Assembly (NCBI GenBank): GCA_947646735.1
Contig: CANTFK010000961.1
Coordinates: 798,571 to 862,570, forward strand
Length of the DNA stretch: 64,000 nt
Source of the DNA: Peronospora farinosa
Taxonomy: Eukaryota > Oomycota > Peronosporomycetes > Peronosporales > Peronosporaceae
Direction of reading: 5' to 3'
Positions 9,236-20,674 of this stretch are shown piece by piece; position 1 is the stretch's first letter; each line of letters starts with the position of its first letter. The notes beneath the pieces were generated by a model. It saw only the letters and a program-made list of their open reading frames with translations. It was not told where the DNA came from and made no database searches. The position numbers and the translations under genes are program-made.

Positions 9236-11090
9236 ATGAAGCTATACTATGCCATCTCACTGATGGCAGTGTTTGCTCAAGCCTCAGCTGCTCGACGTCC
9301 ATCGTTTCACAGCGATCTAAGTGAATGGAAGGCCTGCTCTGACTTCGACTCGACATCAAGCGCAAACCCCACAAACACAAAGGCTGAATGCGCTGTCTAC
9401 ATTGCGCCGCTTTGTTATCGTGGAATTTGTAAGGCACCAAAGCACGTAAAACCAACAATCGACGTTTTCGTAAAGCGCATCCCTGCTGTACGCAACTCAA
9501 AGAGTGCATCGAATCTCTGAGTGCTGTCTGGCGTTGACAGCGCTTCATCTGCTGACAGTAAGGCATTTTTTTTGTTTTGCTAACATAGTCTCTATATCTA
9601 CTAACCACTTTATGCAGCGGAATTTTTTCTATCAGAGATACATTCACAATTGAGTGGGAAGGTGAATGTCTATGCGATGGACCAACGTGGAATCGGTCGC
9701 AGTACAATGCTAAATTGCGTCGACATGCCTTTGACTTCCACCTATGTATCGTCGGGCAGCAGCTTTAATGTATCGCAAGTCCCTGTGTGCGCTCATGCTT
9801 TGGAAAAGAAATACGGATCCCTTTCTTCATTTTCGATCACGAGCGCTGCAAAGGATGTTGCAACTTTTATATCTGACTTCTCGAATGGTATGAATACTAT
9901 TGTGAGCGGCATGAGCTATGGTACCATCGTTGCAGAACGATTAATTCATCTCAACCCCCGTGAAGTGACGGGGTACTTTCTGGATAGTATATTCACGACT
10001 TCTGGAGCACCTCAAGACAAGACCTTGTACACTTCAGCTTGGGACACGAATTATGGAAAGGTGGGTGATGCTTTCATGGCTCTATGTAAAACGGATAGCA
10101 AGTGCAGCAAGCATTTTGTGCGAAACAGTCTGCAAGCTACGCTTCAAGATTTGATCACAAAATTTGATGAAAATCCAAAGTCAAAATGTGGTGCTCTTAT
10201 GAGCAAATTGTAGTGACCAGAGTAGCGATCCAGCTTCTTATGTTTTGCGTCAGACTTTGGGAAATTTGCTCTTAGACGCTAATCTGCGCACGCTAATTTC
10301 CCCTCTGGTATATAGACTGAATCGTTGCGAGGCCAAGGATATCGACGTGTTGAAACATGTCTTCAAGCTTATTAAAGAAACTAATGTTCAACTGAAGGAC
10401 GGTGACGCGTCCTTTATTTTTCTTTACTACATCGTCAGGTTTTCTGAGATGTGGGAAAGACCGACGCCGTCTATCAAAGAAATGAAGATGCGGTACACGA
10501 ATGCGCGAATGACGAACAATCGCGACGGGGGTCGTTATGATGTGCCGCTCTACTGTGCTTTTTCGAAAGAAGAATCAGCGGTGTGCGACAAACTTGATGT
10601 CGGAAACTACGTTGGCAATGGCCTTGTCTACGCGGCTGACAGGTATTGGAATACAAGTGCTAAGATTCCTCCTCAAGCTAGTGTTCTTATGCTGAACAGT
10701 AAATTGGACGCGGAGGCGCCGCAAAAATTTGCTAAACATTTGCTTAAAGAACTAGACGGTGACAAGAAGGAGTTGATCACGTTTGAGTATTCCGTGAATA
10801 TGGCCACAATGTTCACTCCATTAGGCCAAAGTGGTGAAACGTGCGGCATGAAGATACTGGTATCATATGTGACCAATGACGGCGATTTGGAGCGTGTTGA
10901 CAAGTCTTGCGTCGATGAGATGCCCGCGTTCAGTATGACTCCACTGCTTGATTATCAGCACTACTTTCTGAGCACGAAAGATGCCTATGACGGAGTGTAC
11001 GATAAAAGTCTGTATGCAAGTGTTACCGGTCCAACCTCAAGCACAAGCTCAGCAGGACAGGTGCTTCAGCTTGATGAGCACCAAAACTAA
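9236..11090 (+). pseudogene. Secreted S33-type serine hydrolase/peptidase, broken
   Basis: The product starts with a clear signal peptide (MKLYYAISLMAVFAQASAA) and shows an alpha/beta-hydrolase fold of the tripeptidyl-aminopeptidase-like S33 group: MDQRGIGRS, then nucleophile elbow SGMSYGT (Ser near 9914), a FLDS segment and a Cys-rich cap. A GT-AG intron of 60 bp fits 9558-9617 and keeps frame. Two lesions are visible: TGA at 9518-9520, where relatives have a Trp before the oxyanion-hole Gly motif (which is also degenerate), and a single-base frameshift near 10195-10215 that joins to the C-terminal part from 10216 to 11090. Such proteins probably act outside the cell on peptides or esters. 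It is a pseudogene unless both breaks are sequencing errors. Confidence 0.75.
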
Positions 11091-12455
11091 CTACTTTGTT
11101 CTTTACTCAGAGACAAGTAGGCGAGAAGACGACTGCAATGCGAATGCAACGAGGAAAGCTAGTGTTTTGCTTCACACGGATAGGAATATCTGATGTTTGA
11201 TAGTAGAAAAATCGTTAAATTTGCGAGATAATCTAGCATACTTACTTGATGATGCTGTCGTGAATATTTTACGTATCTTACAGATAGCAGGCGCATGAAC
11301 GTAAATTCTGGCTTCTATAATTTGATTTCATAAGGTAGATCCAACTTTTACACAACAGAATTTACCAGTAGTAGAAGTTCAGTAAATCATCTTCGCTTAA
11401 GTTGTTAAGCTTCAAGTGTCTGGCGAGCGATTTAGATTGTTGTCCGAAGCGAAGTAAATGAGTGCTAATGCACGAGTCATCGAAACTATTGTGATACGCA
11501 TGCTTCTTCCCGCACTGGTCGTAGTTCAACGACCTCTACCAATTTCACTGCTTTCTGTGCACGGTCGACTACAGCTGGATCATGGAACAGATCACTGCTG
11601 TTGCTGTAAAGTCGGTTGTTGTGGTGGAAGAAAAACCAAATCTGGTGCGATAGACATATCGTTTCGATGCTCGAAGGTCGCTTCAATGCAGTTCGTACCA
11701 AGTTTTATAGACCTCACCCAAAGTTGTGCGTGAGCCCATTTCTCACTTTTGCTACGCTACGCTGCTAAGACGCACAAAACGCTGTGGACAAGGAGCTCGC
11801 GTCACACGTCACAGCTTTAATGTAGAATGGTTATGTTTACACCACAAATGCCCGTCGAATCAGGAGTAATTACAAATGTTTTGTACGAAAGCTCTGTTAA
11901 AGTTGCTCACAGAAAAAGAAGCGGACAATAAAATCGCTACTGATCGGAAATAAGCAAGAGTCGCATATGACCATGACCGCTGGGATATCGGGGTCGTGAC
12001 CTCAAATGCCAATTTACTTACCTCTATTAATATATTGTAATCGGCACGGTATCGAAGCTCCTCAAACAAGTCGCTTTGCGAGAAGCACGTTGGTGACCAC
12101 ATCTCGAAATTATTGCCTCTATGCGTGGATTAATTAACGCACAATTGCCTCTCAAGGCCTTTGCATAATCGCGCAGACTATGGTGTACCGTAGACTATTT
12201 TAGGTAATAAGGGCCATTACGAGGTGCAGTAAAAATGGTTTTTACTAACTTGCTTCGTTTACGGTGGGCACTACAATGCAAGTACCGTGACGGCCGAGAT
12301 GCATGTGCAATGATACGAGTCGCTGCGCCTCGGCGCTCATCTTGCCATTCAGAATACTCATCGATCTTCGACGCTTTTTCACCACCAAATCACCTACTGA
12401 AGATGTTACTTGCGAACGCAAGTCTCCGGTATATCCGAAGCTAATAGTATGAAGT
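11091..12455. other. Intergenic region without recognisable gene
   Basis: AT-rich sequence follows the hydrolase stop. Short open stretches (for example 11458-11733 and 12235-12444) lack motifs, promoters or codon bias that would support a gene. No repeat was recognised apart from the adjoining microsatellite. Confidence 0.5.
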
Positions 12456-12626
<171 letters not shown>

Positions 12627-12642
12627 GTGAGGTAAGAGTATT

Positions 12643-13244
12643 TGTAACAGGCATTTAGTTATACTTAAACATAAAGTAATATACTTAATGTTTGGTCTAA
12701 AAGTATCCATGATTACTTTTGACCTGTCACTTGGGTGCGATACACAAACGTGATCCACCCTCGTGAATGTGATATCCATTTATGGATTTACATGGGAAAG
12801 GATGACGCTAGTTGAAGCTAGGCATCGTGACGTCTCAGAAGGACGTCATTAGCGAGCTTAAATCTATATTTAAGTTCATGCGACAGGATACGCTTCTAAA
12901 GAGTCGCGTATCCGATCTTTATACATATGTAGCTAATCAGTAGTTTAGTTAAGTTTATATTTAATTATAATTCATCAAATATAGCTTAGTATTGAATTTG
13001 CTAAATCGAAAGCACCGCGCACGAGAAGCCGAAAAGCTTCTACGTGACGTCGGTGACTTCTTGTTAAAAAGTTCGTTGCACTCTCGCTTAAGCGAGAAGC
13101 ATATGGTGGTACGACTACTTAAGCAGTCGACCAACCTCACATCCACCCTCGCACGCGAAGGTAAGACGGTCTAACCGCTTCCTCGCTTGTGCTGTAGATG
13201 TGCGCTAAGTAGCACGAGGCATTTCGTAGAAGTGCCCGTCTACA
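12643..13244 (+). repeat. Element 2 5' LTR
   Basis: This 602-bp LTR runs from TGTAACAGG to CGTCTACA. It aligns over nearly its full length with 60976-61553, with only scattered differences. It contains paired hairpin arms such as GACGTC/GACGTC blocks near 12829-12847 and CTCGCTTAAGCGAG near 13082. The primer site follows after two bases. Confidence 0.88.
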
Positions 13245-13246
13245 CT

Positions 13247-13258
13247 TGGTAGCGCTAG
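13247..13258 (+). other. Element 2 primer binding site
   Basis: TGGTAGCGCTAG starts two bases after the LTR end. It matches the primer sites of the other elements in its first seven bases; element 5 has TGGTAGCACTCG at the same place. Confidence 0.6.
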
Positions 13259-13303
13259 TAGTCCTTCCCACGATCCGTCTCTTCGAGCGTGCGTGTGGTT
13301 GAG

Positions 13304-14374
13304 ATGGTCCTCTAAATGGACTGGAGTGACTTCCCTCACCTCCCCCAACACCATAGAAAGTTGGTGAAGCATATGCGTAGAGACTTGGTGAACAAGTCCT
13401 GGCTAACCTCTTGCATTGTCCTCCTGAGCAATACGTTGCTCAGTTGAAGCAATTTGAGGCGTTTGTGTTTGGACAGCGCAGAAATGCGTCCGAGTAAACA
13501 GCCAAGCCACCGCTGAGTCCATCACTAAGACTCAGGATGAGCTTAGGCTTGAGCAGGCACGTAATGAGGCGCTCAACAGAACTGTTGAGACGCTCTCTGC
13601 CCGGCCTGCTCAACCGAGGCCCATTCGGATGGACCCTCCGAAGTTCGATGGAACTAGCCCTCACACGATTGTTCACTGGACATCTACAGTTGAGCAATGT
13701 AGAGTGGTGCAGCTCATCGAAGACGACACCAGAATGGTGTCGTATGCCATGTCCAACTTGCGTGGCAAAGCGTCAGAGTGGGCATACTCTGCGCTGATGG
13801 TAAATGCTGATGCATTCCATCATGGGCGATCTTGAAAACAAAGATTCGCGCCATGTACCAGCCACCTAACAACGAAGTGTTGCTTATGGCGAGCTTCTTT
13901 GGAGCACGACAGGCGAAACGCTCTCTGCAATAATTTGAGCAGGACATGCGTTCGCTGTCGGCGTCCATTAATGGGAAACCGATACCGGAACGAATCAAGG
14001 TGGCCACGTTCATGAATGGACTTAGGCACGACCCATCGCGTCAGGACCTTTTTAGAAAGGTGCCAGCGACGATGGAAGACATTGCCTTAGTTGAGGAGCA
14101 ATCCTGCAGCAGCGCCTCGGCTACATCCTATTACATGCCGTCGTCTGAGAAGTCTGATGCCACTCCTATGGAGTTAGGCGATGCAGATGTAATCTGCTAC
14201 AAGTGCGGCAAGCGAGGCCATATGATGGCTCGCTGCTATGCCAAGGTAGCTGCTGGTGCTAAGGCCGCCAGCAAAAAGGCTTCTTACTCGAAGGGACGTG
14301 CGAAAAATCAGCGTGCACGACGCACGGGTTCAGCACCTGCCCAAGATGGGTCGGGAAATGCGGGAGCGCAGTAG
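13304..14374 (+). pseudogene. Element 2 gag
   Basis: Gag begins at ATG 13304, but the fourth codon is TAA where element 5 has an open codon. Several frameshifts follow, with coding traces at 13629-13835 (MDPPKFDGTSPHTIVHWTST) and 13946-14374. The last part has NGLRHDPSRQDLFRKVP, DIALVEEQS and a complete CCHC knuckle CYKCGKRGHMMARC at 14195-14236. It ends at TAG 14372, inside the frameshift hairpin. The encoded capsid would package element RNA, but this copy is broken. Confidence 0.83.
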
Positions 14375-14392
14375 GGGCGGGATGCCCTACTG
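14353..14392 (+). promoter_or_regulatory. Putative -1 frameshift signal at gag end, element 2
   Basis: The gag frame reads tcG GGA AAT, a -1 slippery heptamer (14353-14359), then 9 nt, then a stem CAGTAGGG (14369-14376), 8-nt loop, CCCTACTG (14385-14392). The gag stop TAG 14372-14374 is in the stem. The protease frame is -1 relative to gag. In element 2 that frame later meets a TAG at 14416 not present in element 5. Confidence 0.68.
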
Positions 14393-14418
14393 TCGCGGAC
14401 TCTGAAGCTACCCTTTAG

Positions 14419-15240
14419 ATCAGAGTTATCGAACAAATGGATAGCATAGTCCCTGAGGTTCCGAAAGGTCGGACCTCAAACCTTTTGGTCTATAGCGCTC
14501 GAGTACGAGGCTATGACCAAGTGATGACCCTTCTCGTGGATTCGGGTGCATCACAAAACTTTGTGAAACTCGCGGCTCTGAAAAAGAGGCCGGCGAGTTA
14601 TGAGTCGCTTTGCCAGGATGGCAAGCGAGAAGAGGCGATCGTTCGTTTAGAGAACGGCGCGCTCGTTAAATCGGAGGAAGTTCAAATTGAACTCGCCTCC
14701 AGTTTCAGTGACTTCTCTTGTAAGGAGAAGTTCACAGTGCTAGGTATGGAAAGTCTGTATGACCTCATCCTAGGCATGCCTTGGTTGGCTAAACACCAAC
14801 CATGGATAGACTGGCGTACACGCACAGTCGCTAGCTCTACGCAAGACACCGGAAAGGATGTGCTCTTGCGAGAGGCTTATGTGGCTGATGCTGTTTCCAA
14901 CACAGTCGAGGGTGCGATGACGGTATGTCAATCAACACCAGGAACAACCCAGCTCGAAAGGAGTGGTGTAGTTGGAAGTGCACGGACAGAAAGTCAGGTG
15001 ACACATATTCCTACCCAGGTCGAAAAGACTGGTGTAGTGAATGGGGCGATGACAGGTGGTCATGCATCCAATAGTCCTGCACAGAGCCGAGAGCCTGTGG
15101 CATATGATGGTGGGGTGACAGCAAGTCAAGCGCCACAAGAACCGACACAGAGTCATGAGCCTGGTGCGGTTGGAAGGAGTGCGTTGGCTAATACAGCAAC
15201 GACACCTTCTCCCAAGTCAAAGGTCGTGGTGACTCGATGA
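14419..15240 (+). pseudogene. Element 2 pol: aspartic protease and spacer
   Basis: The retropepsin motif LLVDSGASQNFV is intact, followed by the flap and YDLILGMPWLAKHQPWIDW. A repeat-rich spacer of about 100 residues follows. The frame ends at TGA 15238-15240 (CGA TGA ACG), and the same frame continues after it into the RT region. Element 5 has the same TGA at 63549-63551, so the stop predates the copies or is decoded by readthrough. The protease itself looks functional. Confidence 0.82.
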
Positions 15241-16555
15241 ACGAGCACCAGACATATTAAGACGATCAAGGGCACGTCGAAACGAGTGACCTTTGGATCG
15301 GTCCCGGCTTATGAGTACGTACCTACAAACGAGTTGTTCGAGGCAGTCGAAGGCAAGATGCCGGAGGCATCCTCAGTTGAGGTGCTCCAATTTGTCTTGG
15401 CATCTGCCGAGGAGATAGTAAATCTCTCGGAGATGACGTGGGATCTGCTCCTGTTCGAATTAAAGGAAGGAAAGATCCAAGAGATAGTCGCACCAGTTCC
15501 AGAAGAGAACGTGGTGGACTGTTGCTCTTCATCAACAATGGACGAGAGCATCTTGGAGACCGACAAAAAGAAACGGTTTGCTGCTCAAGGCTGGGATGCC
15601 TTGAAGGACAGCCCGTTCTATGATGCTCTGTGGAAACACCGTGATGTGTTTCCAGCAGAAGTGCCGAGCCGCCTACCGGTCGATAGGGGCATCAGTCACG
15701 ATATTGGCCTGAAACATGGCACCAAGTATTGTGTGAACAGGCAATGGCCGTTGCCGAAGGAACAAGTCGATTACATCGATGAGTTCTTCGACAAACGAGC
15801 CAAGGCGGGACATGTACGTGAGAGCAAGTCGCCTCACTGCAGCCCGACCTTCTGTGTGCGTAAAGCAACAGGTGGATGGCGCGTGGTTCATGCTTATAAT
15901 AAGCTGAACAACGGCCACCGTTCCGGCTCAAACGCCGATCCCGCGGAAAGATGTTTTGTTGAACTCCATGGGAAAGTCAACTATCTTTTCCACGTTGGAT
16001 CTGAAGGATGGCTACTATCAGGTTCTCATGCGAGATACCGATGTAGCCAAAACGGCAGTAAGCACCCCAAGCGGTATGCTGTGGGAGTGGCTTGTGATGC
16101 CACAAGGGTTTATAAATGCTCCAGCAACATTTAACCGAGTAGTGGCTCACGTGATGCGTCAGCACCGTGCCTACGCGCCCCATTACTTTGACGACGTGTT
16201 CGTGCATAGTAGGGCGTAGGACGGTCTGAGCGCAATAGAGTCGCACAAGCGTCATTTATACGCTGTATTGCAGACTCTGGGTGACGCCCAATTATACGTG
16301 AACTTGCAAAAGTGCGTAATAGGGGTCCCCGAGATACCGGTACTAGGCTGCATCGTAGGTGCACATAGTGTACGATCAGGCCCAAATAAAGTAAAGGCTA
16401 TCAAATTATGGCCAGTCTCTCGACACGTGAAGGATCTGCGCCAAATCCTTGGGCTCGCTAATTACTTGCATAAGTACAGCAAGAGTTATGCGGAGCAGAC
16501 TAAGCCATTGTCTGACCTTTTGAAAAAGGATACAGAATGGACTTGGTCAAAGTAA
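15241..16555 (+). pseudogene. Element 2 pol: reverse transcriptase
   Basis: After the TGA the frame is open with a spacer, then SPTFCVRKATGGWRVVHAYNKL; a frameshift near 15910 shifts to LDLKDGYYQVLMRD and the intact active site HYFDDVFVHSRA (about 16183-16218), ended by TAG at 16217. The thumb/connection follows in another frame (LQKCVIGVPEIPVLGCIVG, LRQILGLANYLHKYS) to a TAA at 16555. The catalytic YFDD is conserved, but three breaks remove activity. Confidence 0.83.
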
Positions 16556-17244
16556 CAAGAAGATGCGTTCACTTCAGTGAAGCAATCTCTTGTAGAGGCA
16601 CCGGTCTTGGCATTGCCATACGCGGATAAGCCCTTAGCGTCGTCTGCGATGCAAGCAATTTTGCAATCGGCAGCGCGCTCATGCAAAAGGATGACAACGG
16701 CGTTGACCGTGTCATATCTTATCCGTCTCGGCTTTTAAAAGCTGCAGAGCTGAATTACCCTGTGCATGACAAGGAGCTACTTTCAATTAAGTATTCCCTT
16801 GTAAAGTTTCGGGTGCACCTCTTGGGCACCGAATCTTTTGTGGTTTATACCGATCACGAATCACTGCGGACCGCTATAAATTCACCGCACCTCTCGCCGA
16901 GAATGGCGAGACGGCTAACATTCTTCACTGAATTAAATTTCAAAGTTGAATATAAGCCGGGTAAGTCGAATGTCTTGGCTGACGCGTTATCGCGCAGACC
17001 AGAATTCGAGGCAAGACACCAGGATAGTGTGTCTCGTGCGAAAGCACAAGGTGAGTCGTCAACATTGGCAGCCATGAAGTCCAACCATGTGACGAGCTCA
17101 ATGGCCTCCCATGTAAAGGATTGCTACAGTCAGGACGAACATTGTGGCCTACTGTTGGACCATTTTGGTGGACGAAAGGTTACCCTTCCGTCGCACCTCA
17201 AAGCGAAACTAAATCGTTTTAGTTACAGTGATGGCCTGTTATAG
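16556..17244 (+). pseudogene. Element 2 pol: RNase H domain
   Basis: RNase H motifs appear in order: a damaged first Asp region (SSAMQANFAIGSALMQ-like, near 16640), YPVHDKELLSIKYSLVKFR, VVYTDHESLRTAINS, and the tether YKPGKSNVLADALSRRPEF. The open frame from 16681 ends at TAG 17242. It degrades the RNA strand during reverse transcription. Confidence 0.8.
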
Positions 17245-19190
17245 CATCAACTGTCACCCTGTGATCCCTTGAGAATCTATGTCCCTCATGACACAGATCT
17301 CAAGCTGATGATACTTCACGAGTGCCATGATGCGCCATCTGGTGGGCATCTGGTTCGTGCAAAGACATTCTTACGAGTACCAGAGGAATTTTGGTAGCCC
17401 CACCTATATCGGTGGGTGGCCAACTATATTCGCTCTTACGAAGAGTGTCAGCGCATTAAGCCTGCACCTTCGGCAGTGCGCCACTGAAGCCACTGCCGAT
17501 TCCAACTGAATGTTGGAAGTCGGTCAGTTTGGACTTCATGTTTGGCTTATCTCCTGACAATAATTGCAGGACGGGGCTCGTTGTCTTTGTAGACAGACTG
17601 AGCAAGATGATGCATTTGGCACCATATAGCACCAAGATATCACGAAAAGAGGCTGCCCTCTTGTTTCTGGATCACGTGTATTGACTACATGGGATGCCCG
17701 AGTCCATAGTATCGGACCTGGATCCGCGTTTTACGTCGGGGTTTTGGCGACATGTGTTTGAGCTGCTGGGTAGCAAGCTCCACATGTCAACCGCTGATCA
17801 TCCCCAAACTGATGGCCAAACCAAACGGGCCAATCGAGTCGTGGCGGATGCGTTGCGTACAGTAGCGACTCTCAAAGAATGGAGCAAGCAATTGCCATTC
17901 GTGGAGTTCGCTATTAATAACAGTGTTCACGCCAGTACGGGTGAAACACCGTTTTACATTAACAAACTGCGTCATCCTCGAACGCCAGTCTCGTTTGTGC
18001 GCAGCCCAAGTCTTAGTGAAGTAGGGCCCCTCACTTCGCTCGGTGCGAATGCCAAAAAGGGCCAAGGTTGCCCTAGTGACACTGCTAATTTAGCAGTGGT
18101 CACGACACCTATAGATGTCACAGAGGAGGCACGGCAAGAAATGCCAGTGCTCCTTGATGATGACACTATAGTGTTATCAACAGCGTCGACCCATGAACGA
18201 CCTCTTGGAAGCGTAATCGGCGAGCTGGATGCTAAAAGCGTGAGCGAAGCTCAGCGCTTTGTGGATGAGCGATTAGCCATCCCACGTAAAGTCCGTGACG
18301 CGATGGCAAGTGCACAGGACAAGCAAAAACAATATGCAGACCAGCATTGTCGCAAAAACAATGAACACTTTAGTGCGGGGGACAAAGTGCTATTAAGTAC
18401 TGCTACCCTACCTAAACATGCAATTTCTGTACTACCTGGTGGTACTACTAAGCTATTTCCCCGATTCATTGGGCCCTTTACAGTAATTGAAGAAGTTGGA
18501 GACCTAGACTATAAGCTCACTCTCCCACCGTATATGAAGACGCACCCCGTATTTTACGTGGGTCGTCGAAAACGGTATGTTGATCCAGAAGAGATCACAT
18601 ATCCAAATCGGTCTAATGATACCGATGGTGACGTCGACTGTGAGTCGAGCGTCGCGACCGATCAGGCGACGAGGAAGCCGATAGGCTCCCCGTATACGAA
18701 GGAGGCGATAGAGGACTCGGCGATCGAGGAGGACTCCGCGCTTGACGAGGGTCTCTCATCACCAGTCGCTCTAAAATGTACAAACGGGTCTTCAGGCGGT
18801 CATACCTCTGACGGTCTCTCGCCCTCACATCGCGCAGATCCGAGGTCAGTCGCGAGACTTGACTCTCGAGATCTGCCACCTGCCTCTTCAGCGCAGCAGA
18901 CTCAGCCTGCGACTGAACAGCAGCAGGATAGGCAGCCGCGAGTAGGTGGGCGTAATCTCCGCTCCTATCGGGCGCCACCTGTGCTGGTGGACACGGAAGG
19001 GAATAAGCGCTTCCTTGTTGGAAGGCTGTTGGCCCACCGGTTTGTGAAGCGAAAGCTCCAAATCCTGGTCCAGTGGAAGGGTTACCCAACGAGCTTTGAC
19101 TCATGGGAGCCTGTGGACGCTTTGCGCGTTGACGTGCCTGTTCTGGTGGATGCTTATGTGAAGCAGCACCAGCTGCCGTCTTTCTGCTAA
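17245..19190 (+). pseudogene. Element 2 pol: integrase and chromodomain
   Basis: The zinc-finger half (HECHDAPSGGH...YEECQRIKPAPS) spans 17308-17470 with stops and a lost finger Cys. The core resumes with VFVDRLSKMMHLAP and, from 17694, an open 498-residue frame: SDLDPRFTSGFWR, then HPQTDGQTKRANR, where the catalytic Glu of DDE is Lys. The tail has MKTHPVFYVGR and a C-terminal chromodomain (VDTEGNKRFLVGRLLAHR, LVQWKGYPTSFDSWEP). Positions 18613-19190 also encode the antisense gene on the other strand. Confidence 0.85.
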
Positions 19191-20056
19191 GTCCGGATGG
19201 ACTAGCAGAAGAAGCGTGGCGAGATTCAATTGGGGGTCGCTTACCACCTGAAATTTCATGCGCACGCTTCATGGCGAAGCTGATTAGCTGCGACCGTTTT
19301 TTTGTTGCTTCTTCCTGCAACGTTACACGGCGCCGAAGTTCAGTTTCATATTCGTCGGCTGTTTCGTTAGAACGCAGCACGACTGGAATTGGGAAAGCAC
19401 GATCAAGTGCTTTGCCCTGCTTTTTCCACAAAGGAAAACGCTATAAAATTTATGAGCGTCAATAGTTGCACGCTGCAAAAGCGCTGCGCTAGACCCATCC
19501 GAGTTCATCCACTCAGATGGAGGTGGCATTGGTGGCAATCCACCACTCACGTAGCCGCCCTCGCGACGGCGGGCTAGTGAGGCCGACGGTGTACTTGGTG
19601 GAGCTTTAAGCTCACACTCACCTGAGGCTGACTCTCCATTATGGATTGTCAAGACATCAGCCTGAGAAGTTACATCTGACTGAGTCGCGACTACTTCTTT
19701 CGAAGTAGCGTGCTCAGTCTTAGTCGCTGCGCTCGTAGGCGCAGACGACGGGGTTTACCTTCGCTTGTAGGAAGCATAGACGCTCCCTCAAGGACGGGTG
19801 CCTCAAATGATGGGGACATATGTCCCATCAATGCACTATGCACATCGCCACTTTGGGGTGATGGCAATGGCGTAGTCTCATTGTAGTCTACAACGAAAGA
19901 TGGATCTTCATCCACATTGTGGTGAGATGAAAGATTCGTCTTAGTGCCTGACGCACTTTGCGACGGCTTCGAATCATCGCGGCGCGTGCGCTTAGTGCTG
20001 AACTGCATGGGCGCCTTTGCAGGCGACCTATCAGCCTTACCACGTTTCGGTAGCAT
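18613..20056 (-). pseudogene. Antisense gene of element 2 (aORF)
   Basis: On the minus strand, from ATG 20056, three open pieces follow: 20056-19691 (basic start, then DPSFVVDYNETTPLPSP), 19652-19323 (acidic/Ser-rich, WMNSDGSS) and 19431-18613, a 272-residue frame with DRAFPIPVVLRSNETADEYE, a Pro/Ser region and a C-terminal coiled coil (LKRQVADLESQVSRLTSDLR) ending in an SR-rich tail. The pieces are in different frames, so one or two frameshifts have occurred. VVDY and FPIP motifs match element 1. The C-terminal 577 bp overlap the integrase-chromodomain frame on the other strand. The function is unknown. Confidence 0.62.
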
Positions 20057-20149
20057 GAGTACTGAGCAGACTAAAGCGGCTCGTTTATAGCGGCTTCAAG
20101 TCTCTCTGGCTTCTAGGCGATGTTTTACAAAATGTAAAAATTGCTCTAA

Positions 20150-20160
20150 TAAAGGGATGG
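20150..20160 (+). other. Element 2 polypurine tract
   Basis: AAAGGGATGG directly precedes the 3' LTR start TGTAACAGGG, as expected for the plus-strand primer of a plus-strand element. Confidence 0.55.
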
Positions 20161-20276
20161 TGTAACAGGGCATCTAGTTACACGTAAACATTTATTACTA
20201 CTTAATGTAAGGTCTACAAGTATCTATAATTACTTTTGACCTGCGATACACAAATGTGATCCATTCCCGTGAACGA
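20161..20276 (+). repeat. Element 2 3' LTR, truncated by element 4
   Basis: The first 116 bp of an LTR (TGTAACAGGGCATCTAGTTA onward) are present, then element 4 begins. Homology to 12643-12770 is clear but with many substitutions and a missing 10-base block (TCACTTGGGT). The remaining 480 bp of the LTR are not found after element 4 at 27302, so part was lost. Confidence 0.75.
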
Positions 20277-20616
20277 TGTAACGGGGCTAGAACGTACCGT
20301 CACTAGCTTACACGCGCGCTTGAGAAAGACTTAAGCCCAAGTATTAGGTATTAAGTAAATTTAACTCTTTTTATATTTTGGTTTTAATTCGTACTAATTA
20401 CGAAGACTTTTAGTCGTAATCAATACGACAGTGTTCCCGCCTTTCGGGAACCACACAATTTCAGGCTAATTTATCATTGGTCCATATTGGGACTTTAGGC
20501 CCCAATAATAAACCAATAATAAATTGCCACGCTGTGCCCGCTATTCGGGCCCAGCACCTGTCTACATATGCAATTGTTTATTTGTGTTAACTATGTGTGT
20601 AATGTATCCCATTACA
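20277..20616 (-). repeat. Element 4 3' LTR
   Basis: The LTR runs from TGTAACGGGG to CCCATTACA, 340 bp. It contains paired arms such as CCCGCCTTTCGGG near 20430, TTATTGGT-type arms near 20480-20530 and GCCCGCTATTCGGGC near 20536. Its partner is 26962-27301. Confidence 0.92.
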
Positions 20617-20632
20617 TCACCCCCTTTTCAAG
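20617..20632 (-). other. Element 4 polypurine tract
   Basis: The minus strand reads CTTGAAAAGGGGGTGA against the 3' LTR, equivalent in place and sequence to the tract of element 1. Confidence 0.65.
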
Positions 20633-20674
20633 ACAGCACGCACCAACCATGAGTGCTTAACTGTTTAAACTTTA

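Larger units (their letters stand above)
12643..20276 (+). mobile_element. Element 2: Ty3/gypsy chromovirus-type retrotransposon, interrupted
   Basis: A plus-strand element has its 5' LTR at 12643-13244, primer site at 13247, gag with zinc knuckle, protease, RT, RNase H, integrase and chromodomain to 19190, and an antisense gene at 18613-20056. The 3' LTR starts at 20161 but is cut at 20276 by element 4. Gag and protease are nearly the same as in element 5, so they are one family. Many stops and frameshifts make the copy inactive. The 3' LTR piece is clearly more diverged from the 5' LTR than the element 5 LTR is, suggesting a mosaic origin. Confidence 0.9.

Noticed and set aside
14369..14392. 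Gag UAG as a readthrough stop of the murine leukaemia virus type
   Set aside because: The pol frame is -1 relative to gag, so readthrough alone would not give a fusion; a -1 slippery heptamer in phase explains it better.
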